DNA from: Rhodocyclaceae bacterium UBA6160
GTDB lineage: Bacteria > Pseudomonadota > Gammaproteobacteria > Burkholderiales > Rhodocyclaceae
Direction of reading: 5' to 3'
Assembly: GCA_002422995.1 (NCBI GenBank)
Contig: DIUK01000116.1
Coordinates: forward strand, 1 to 10,405
Length of the DNA stretch: 10,405 nucleotides
Shown here: one piece after another, positions 6,722 through 10,405 of the stretch
Numbering within the stretch: the first letter of the stretch is position 1
How the letters are laid out: each line of letters starts with the position of its first letter
Notes under the pieces: model-generated
The model's database searches: none
Seen by the model: the letters and a program-made list of their open reading frames with translations, nothing else
Told to the model about the DNA's origin: nothing
Made by a program: the position numbers and the translations under genes

Positions 6722-7785
6722 TTAGCCTCCCACAGGAGCACATCATTGGTGACTGGAGAATTAGCTTTGACATTAGCAGTCACGATTTTCCCAATTACTT
6801 TTTCCGCCAACTTAGGAGGGAGTCCGTGTCCGGGCCTCACACTGCGGATAGCGTTAGCGTCGACAACCTCACCGGCCACGAGATCCTTTACGAAATATAG
6901 AGACCGCCGAAACTTTATATTCCCCGCCTCGCTTGACTTGCGCCCATAGTCCACCCGTCCAAGCGCTGCCCAAGCCGTTTTACTATCTTTGCAAAGTGCC
7001 GCCAGTTCAGCGGGTTCCAGCGAGAAACTGTCATCCGGACCACCTCCGCTGCGATCTAAAGTGAAATGTTTCTCAATGATCGCCGCACCCATGGCCACGC
7101 TGGTAATGGCTGTGGTGTTGTCTAGGGTGTGGTCAGACAGGCCGGTGACCAGGCCAAAGCGCAGAATCATGTCGGGGATCGTGCGCAGGTTGTAGTCTTC
7201 TGCCGGCGCGGGGTAGCCGCTGACGCAGTGCAATATGGCCAGTTCATTGCAGCCACCTTCGCGAGCTGCATCAATCGCTTCCTGAATTTCTTCAGCATCG
7301 GCCATGCCGGTGGAGATGATCATGGGTTTGCCGGTGCTGGCGACGTACTTGATCAGCGCGGGGTCAACTGCTTCAAAGGACGCAATTTTGTAAGCGGGAG
7401 CGTTCAGGTCTTCCAGCAGATCGACGGCTGTGTTGTCAAAGGGCGAGCTGAAGATGGTGATGCCCAGTTTTCGGGCATGCGCAAACAGCGGGGCGTGCCA
7501 CTCCCACGGCATGTGGGCTTCCTGATACAGGTCGTAAAGCGTGCGGCCGTCCCACAAGCCGCCGTGGATGCGGAAGTCATCCTCGTCGCAGTTGAGCGTG
7601 ATTGTGTCTGGACGATAGGTTTGCAGCTTGACGGCATCGGCACCGGCCTTTTTCGCGGCTTCAATGAGTTTGAAGGCGGTTCCAATGTTGCCGTTGTGGT
7701 TGGCTGACATTTCGGCGATGACGTATGGGACTTCGTCTGCTGCTATTCGACGACCTGCGATGGTGATATGGGGTTGATTCGACAT
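6718..7785 (-). CDS. pseI: PseI, pseudaminic acid synthase (NeuB family with SAF domain)
   Basis: PseI condenses 2,4-diacetamido-2,4,6-trideoxy-L-altrose with phosphoenolpyruvate to form pseudaminic acid. From the chosen start it has 355 residues. The NeuB TIM-barrel includes VIAEMSANHNG (22-32), VKLQTY (52-57), SSPFD (113-117), SDHT (217-220) and EKHFT (238-242), the histidines being probable metal ligands. An antifreeze-like SAF domain covers roughly 294-350, with Arg318 in RPGHGLPP equivalent to the substrate-contacting arginine of NeuB. The ATG at 7785 is chosen over one at 7824 because it lies 16 bases after the pseH stop, has a weak AAGAG upstream, and removes a 13-residue extension that looks unlike the family. 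PseI rather than NeuB or LegI is indicated by context and by the GG-x-DDSFSL segment (248-256). Confidence 0.94.
   Translation of the reverse strand: MSNQPHITIAGRRIAADEVPYVIAEMSANHNGNIGTAFKLIEAAKKAGADAVKLQTYRPDTITLNCDEDDFRIHGGLWDGRTLYDLYQEAHMPWEWHAPLFAHARKLGITIFSSPFDNTAVDLLEDLNAPAYKIASFEAVDPALIKYVASTGKPMIISTGMADAEEIQEAIDAAREGGCNELAILHCVSGYPAPAEDYNLRTIPDMILRFGLVTGLSDHTLDNTTAITSVAMGAAIIEKHFTLDRSGGGPDDSFSLEPAELAALCKDSKTAWAALGRVDYGRKSSEAGNIKFRRSLYFVKDLVAGEVVDANAIRSVRPGHGLPPKLAEKVIGKIVTANVKANSPVTNDVLLWEAK
6726..6731 (-). promoter_or_regulatory. Shine-Dalgarno GGGAGG for the gene starting at 6721
   Basis: GGGAGG lies inside the last codons of pseI, four bases before the GTG at 6721. It is the strongest ribosome binding site seen in the window and decides the start upstream of the C tract rather than the TTG or GTG codons just after it. 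Confidence 0.6.
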
Positions 7786-7801
7786 GGTTTGCTCTTGTGT
7801 C

Positions 7802-8323
7802 TTACGGGCTGGGTTGCCATTCATGGCTCAGCAGGCCAAAACAGATGACGTGGTGATAGCGCTCGCTATCAAAGTGCTGGTCACGCAAAATGCCTTCCTG
7901 CTGAAAACCCAAGGCTTGGTGAAAATGAATGGAACGCTCGTTGTACGCCAGCGCCTGACCACAGACTTTGTAATATTTGAGTTGGGTAAAGGCATGGTTG
8001 AGTGCAGTGCGACCAAGTTGACGACCAGTGCCTTTAGGTGCCTCTGGAGCCACATAGAAACCCCAATCGACGATGCCACCTCTACCGGACTCGCTGAGGC
8101 TCACAAACCCCATGGGTTGATGGTTATATTCATAAATAAGTAAGTGATTTTTGGGGTCCAGCAAGGCCCTTTCAAACCAGCTCTGATGTTCATCCAGCGT
8201 TATTGCATGCTGGGTGTACATGAAGCGCCGAACGTCTGGATGGTTGCGCCAGACAAGCACCCGCTCCAGATCGGTCTTAACCATGGACCGCATTTGAGAT
8301 GAGACTGAGGTTAATTCAGGCAT
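7802..8323 (-). CDS. pseH: PseH, UDP-4-amino-sugar N-acetyltransferase (GNAT family)
   Basis: PseH transfers acetyl from acetyl-CoA to the 4-amino group of the PseC product. The protein is 173 residues from the chosen start. GNAT features include WRNHPDVRRFM (25-35), characteristic of PseH, a VDWGFYV beta-strand (85-91), the acetyl-CoA loop KGTGRQLG (97-104) and NERSIHFHQALGF (128-140). The frame stays open further upstream to 8389, but the ATG at 8323 is preferred because GGGAG lies six bases before it, it matches the usual family length, and it overlaps the pseG stop by only eight bases. Product order places this step between PseC and PseG, although the gene lies after pseG. Confidence 0.92.
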   Translation of the reverse strand: MPELTSVSSQMRSMVKTDLERVLVWRNHPDVRRFMYTQHAITLDEHQSWFERALLDPKNHLLIYEYNHQPMGFVSLSESGRGGIVDWGFYVAPEAPKGTGRQLGRTALNHAFTQLKYYKVCGQALAYNERSIHFHQALGFQQEGILRDQHFDSERYHHVICFGLLSHEWQPSP

Positions 8324-9446
8324 TGAGCGCTCCCATAGCTTGCAGCATTTTTTCAACGCCGTGCCCGTCGGTGATCGCACTGGCGGCAAGACTCATGTCG
8401 CTCAGGCAATATGAATTTATGAGTTCAGCGGTTGCGAACGGCAGCCGCGTCGCGATGTCGCTCACGGCCCCAATCAAACGGGCTGCATGTGCAGCTTCCA
8501 GAGCTTGCGCGCCAGGTTGTTGATTTTCTGCCAGCACCACCATCAAAGTCGGCAAACCCAGGCAGCATCGCTCCCACGACGTACCGCCCGCCGCACCAAT
8601 CGCCAGATCACTGTCGGCCATGCGCTGGGCCATATCGTTGACATTGACCATGACTTCGGTGGGCCAAGGCATCTGTGCTGCCAGTTTCCGGACGTTTTGC
8701 AACCAGGGTGCCGTCAGACCCATGACCACGGTGATGTTGCAGTCGGCTGGCAAAGGGCAGTTTTTGAGTGCTTTCAGCACCTGCGCGGTGGCGTTGGGCT
8801 GGTCAACACCGCCCATGGTGATGAGCAGTTGGCGTATCGTGGAGTTGGTGTGGCGGCGCTGCAGGCTGTAGGCTCGCAGCACGGCAAACTCCGGGCGCAA
8901 CAAGGCGTAACGTGGGCCGGTGAGTACCTGGCAGTTTGCAGGCACCAGTTTGGAATAGTCTTCGGTTTTGCGCCTCAGGTTCTGGTCCAACAGCAAATCA
9001 CTGACGTGGGCACGGTCTGCCAGGTCGTCGATGACCATCAGCTTGCTGTAGTTCGGCTGCAGGGCTATTTCCCATTGCTGATCCAGCGCGTAGTGGTCCA
9101 CCACCAGCCAGTCAGGCTGCAGGCTGGCAAGCACGCTGCCGGTTTGTAGCGTATCGGTTTGCCAATGGCTGCCTAGCCAGGCTGCATGCACAGGAACTGC
9201 TGCGGGGGCGGCATCAGAGGTACTGGCGGCTTCGTTGTAAGCAGCAGGGTCTGGCAACGGGGCTGGCAGGCTTGTTACTTGGTGTCCACGCTGGCGTATT
9301 AGGTCAAGCAAGTGGCCGGGGTGCTCGCGGCTAATGAAGTGGCATTGCGAGCCCTGCGCAGTGAGCGCATCCGCCAGGGTCAGGCAGCGCATGACATGGC
9401 CACTGCCCATTTGCAGGGATGCGTCGGTTCGGAAGGCGATTTGCAT
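8316..9446 (-). CDS. pseG: PseG, UDP-2,4-diacetamido-2,4,6-trideoxy-beta-L-altropyranose hydrolase
   Basis: PseG removes UDP from the diacetamido-altrose nucleotide, giving the free sugar used by PseI. The 376-residue protein is a GT-B-like inverting hydrolase related to MurG. It begins with the diagnostic DASLQMGSGHVMRCLTLA stretch (residues 8-25); His17 corresponds to the catalytic histidine known in Campylobacter PseG. Further conserved segments are VDHYALD (116-122), DDLADR (140-145), GGVDQPN (212-218) and GAAGGTSWERCCLG (284-297), the last being the UDP-binding region. Length is slightly above the short Campylobacter protein but usual for proteobacterial members, with an Ala/Pro-rich low-conservation stretch around 62-86. 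It starts 18 bases after pseF and its end overlaps pseH by eight bases. Confidence 0.95.
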   Translation of the reverse strand: MQIAFRTDASLQMGSGHVMRCLTLADALTAQGSQCHFISREHPGHLLDLIRQRGHQVTSLPAPLPDPAAYNEAASTSDAAPAAVPVHAAWLGSHWQTDTLQTGSVLASLQPDWLVVDHYALDQQWEIALQPNYSKLMVIDDLADRAHVSDLLLDQNLRRKTEDYSKLVPANCQVLTGPRYALLRPEFAVLRAYSLQRRHTNSTIRQLLITMGGVDQPNATAQVLKALKNCPLPADCNITVVMGLTAPWLQNVRKLAAQMPWPTEVMVNVNDMAQRMADSDLAIGAAGGTSWERCCLGLPTLMVVLAENQQPGAQALEAAHAARLIGAVSDIATRLPFATAELINSYCLSDMSLAASAITDGHGVEKMLQAMGALNA

Positions 9447-9464
9447 ATTGCCAGACGTTGAATG

Positions 9465-10151
9465 CTAAGCCTGCATGGCTTTAAAAAGCCATTCGGCACG
9501 CAACCAGTCTTCAGGTGTGTCGATGTCTTGCACGCGGTGTCGGGGCAGCAAGACGGGTGCTGAGGCAGGACCAAATATCCTTTTATTTGCCAGCCAAGCA
9601 CTGGTACGTCCCCAATAAAACTGGCCTGCATCGTGGTAAGCCTCTTCCAAGTCTTGGGAGCGGGTGCTGAAGTGTTCGGGGTTGAACATTTCAACGCGCT
9701 TGGCCTCGGTGATGCGGATGGCGCGCTGGATGGGAAACGCATAGCTGGTCACAGTAAAAGCGAAGTCGCACCCTGCCTCGGCCAACACTTGTAACCCATT
9801 AAGCAAGTCCACATGTGTGACGAAAGGCGCGGTGGCATACAAGCAGCAAACCTGTTCAGGCATTTGCCCCTGCGCTGCAAACCAGTCAATGGCGTGGGCA
9901 ATGACGGCGGTGGTACCCGTGTGGTCGTCTGACAGTGCTACCGGACGCATGAAGGGTACTTGCGCGCCATATTGGCGGGCAACTTCGGCGATTTCAGCGT
10001 CGTCTGTAGAAACAATAATTTGGTCAAAACAACCGCTTTGCAGTGCCGCTTCAATTGACCAAGCAATCATGGGTTTGCCGCAAAACAGCTTGATGTTTTT
10101 GCGGGGAATGCGTTTGCTTCCTCCACGGGCGGGGATGACGCAGAGTTTCAT
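9465..10151 (-). CDS. pseF: PseF, pseudaminic acid cytidylyltransferase
   Basis: This 228-residue protein activates pseudaminic acid with CTP to give CMP-Pse, the donor for transferases, in the cytoplasm. It has the CMP-NeuAc synthetase fold. The nucleotide-binding signature ARGGSKRIPRKNI is at residues 8-20, STDD at 48-51, YATAPF at 105-110, a HDAGQFYW segment at 173-180 that is typical of the PseF branch, and DIDTPEDW at 209-216, which carries the late metal-binding aspartates. Length is normal for the family. The ATG overlaps the pseC stop by four bases (ATGA) and has no clear Shine-Dalgarno, so translational coupling to pseC is likely. Neighbouring pseG, pseH and pseI make the pseudaminic rather than the legionaminic or sialic branch by far the best call. 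Confidence 0.95.
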   Translation of the reverse strand: MKLCVIPARGGSKRIPRKNIKLFCGKPMIAWSIEAALQSGCFDQIIVSTDDAEIAEVARQYGAQVPFMRPVALSDDHTGTTAVIAHAIDWFAAQGQMPEQVCCLYATAPFVTHVDLLNGLQVLAEAGCDFAFTVTSYAFPIQRAIRITEAKRVEMFNPEHFSTRSQDLEEAYHDAGQFYWGRTSAWLANKRIFGPASAPVLLPRHRVQDIDTPEDWLRAEWLFKAMQA

Positions 10152-10405
10152 GCGGCGAGTGCTTTGCGCAAAGAACTGAATACCTCGTCTTGTTGCGCAT
10201 CGGTCAGGGTTTGGTACATGGGCAGGCTGATGGCTTCACGGTAATAGGCTTGAGCCTGCGGAAAGTCTTCAGGCTTGAAGTCCATGCGTGCGTAATAGGG
10301 CTGAGTGTGCACGGGAATGTAATGCAGGTTGACGCCAATGCCTTGCGTACGCAACGATTCAAATACCTGACGGTGAGTTTTTTGGATATTGTCGAGTTGC
10401 AGGCG
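10148..10405 (-). CDS. pseC: PseC, UDP-4-amino-4,6-dideoxy-N-acetyl-beta-L-altrosamine transaminase (C-terminal fragment)
   Basis: Only the last 85 codons are present; the frame is open to the right edge, so the gene starts outside the window. The visible part matches the end of DegT/DnrJ/EryC1-fold PLP aminotransferases: a GIGVNLHYIPVHTQPYY segment, typical of the C-terminal domain near the active site, and the closing ISLPMYQTLTDAQQDEV stretch. The PLP lysine lies in the missing part. In the pseudaminic acid pathway PseC moves an amino group from glutamate to C4 of the UDP-4-keto sugar made by PseB. Assignment to PseC, rather than another sugar aminotransferase, rests mainly on the pseF, pseG, pseH and pseI genes that follow. 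An in-frame TTG at 10354 is internal and not the start. The stop overlaps the pseF start as ATGA. Confidence 0.9.
   Translation of the reverse strand, partial: RLQLDNIQKTHRQVFESLRTQGIGVNLHYIPVHTQPYYARMDFKPEDFPQAQAYYREAISLPMYQTLTDAQQDEVFSSLRKALAA

Noticed and set aside
7129..7707. Plus-strand open frame of 192 codons opposite pseI
   Set aside because: Antisense to the NeuB domain of pseI; composition shadow with no recognisable domain.
7786..7824. Longer pseI start at 7824
   Set aside because: It would overlap pseH by 23 bases and adds a polar 13-residue extension before the usual NeuB start, without a clear ribosome site.
8324..8389. Longer pseH start at 8389
   Set aside because: It would overlap pseG by 74 bases, adds 22 residues unlike the family, and the ATG at 8323 has a good GGGAG site.
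8487..9149. Plus-strand open frame of 220 codons opposite pseG
   Set aside because: It lies wholly antisense to a clearly recognised pseG, has no family-like motifs and reflects GC-rich codon positions of the real gene.
1..10405. CRISPR array, tRNA, rRNA or tandem repeats
   Set aside because: Reading the whole window showed no regularly spaced repeats and no tRNA- or rRNA-like sequence.

Overview
The window is a single-direction surface-glycan locus. Every gene I can support lies on the minus strand and is transcribed from right (10405) to left (1). Five consecutive genes at the right (pseC fragment, pseF, pseG, pseH, pseI) encode the later steps of CMP-pseudaminic acid synthesis. The left two thirds carry genes for using or decorating that sugar: a KpsS/capsule-type transferase candidate, three GT-B glycosyltransferases, an FkbM-type methyltransferase and a DUF2334-like polysaccharide deacetylase. 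Gene style and a GC content in the high 50s for the pse block suggest a Gram-negative proteobacterium, possibly a betaproteobacterium (Burkholderiales). That is inference only, because the window holds no taxonomic marker gene.

Layout, in order of transcription. 10405-7802 holds pseC (C-terminus only, cut by the window edge), pseF, pseG and pseH, and 7785-6718 holds pseI. Most junctions are 4-8 base overlaps or gaps under 20 bases, as in a translationally coupled operon. 6721-5297 is the capsule-type transferase, joined to pseI by a GTGA overlap and carrying an eight-base C run immediately after its start codon. 5288-4164 is a GT4 glycosyltransferase. 4163-3085 is an AT-rich segment with the FkbM methyltransferase gene and candidate promoters. 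3084-1990 and 1993-902 are two more GT-B glycosyltransferases, again joined by a GTGA overlap. 918-130 is the deacetylase-like gene. 129-1 is AT-rich with no assignable gene. No gene-free stretch exceeds 300 bases; the longest is 162 bases (4002-4163).

How the genes work together (inference from families and order). PseC aminates the 4-keto sugar made by PseB, which is not in the window and is presumably just right of it. PseH N-acetylates the product, PseG removes UDP, PseI condenses the free sugar with phosphoenolpyruvate, and PseF activates pseudaminic acid as CMP-Pse. The next gene, 6721-5297, is the best candidate for the transferase that uses CMP-Pse. The remaining glycosyltransferases, methyltransferase and deacetylase would build or modify a glycan containing it. 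No Maf-type flagellin glycosyltransferase, flippase, polymerase or ABC exporter is visible, so whether the glycan goes to flagellin, LPS or capsule cannot be decided here.

The points most worth a second look are the poly-C tract at the start of the candidate Pse transferase, the four-cysteine cluster in the same protein, and the AT-rich fkbM segment that interrupts an otherwise tightly packed operon.
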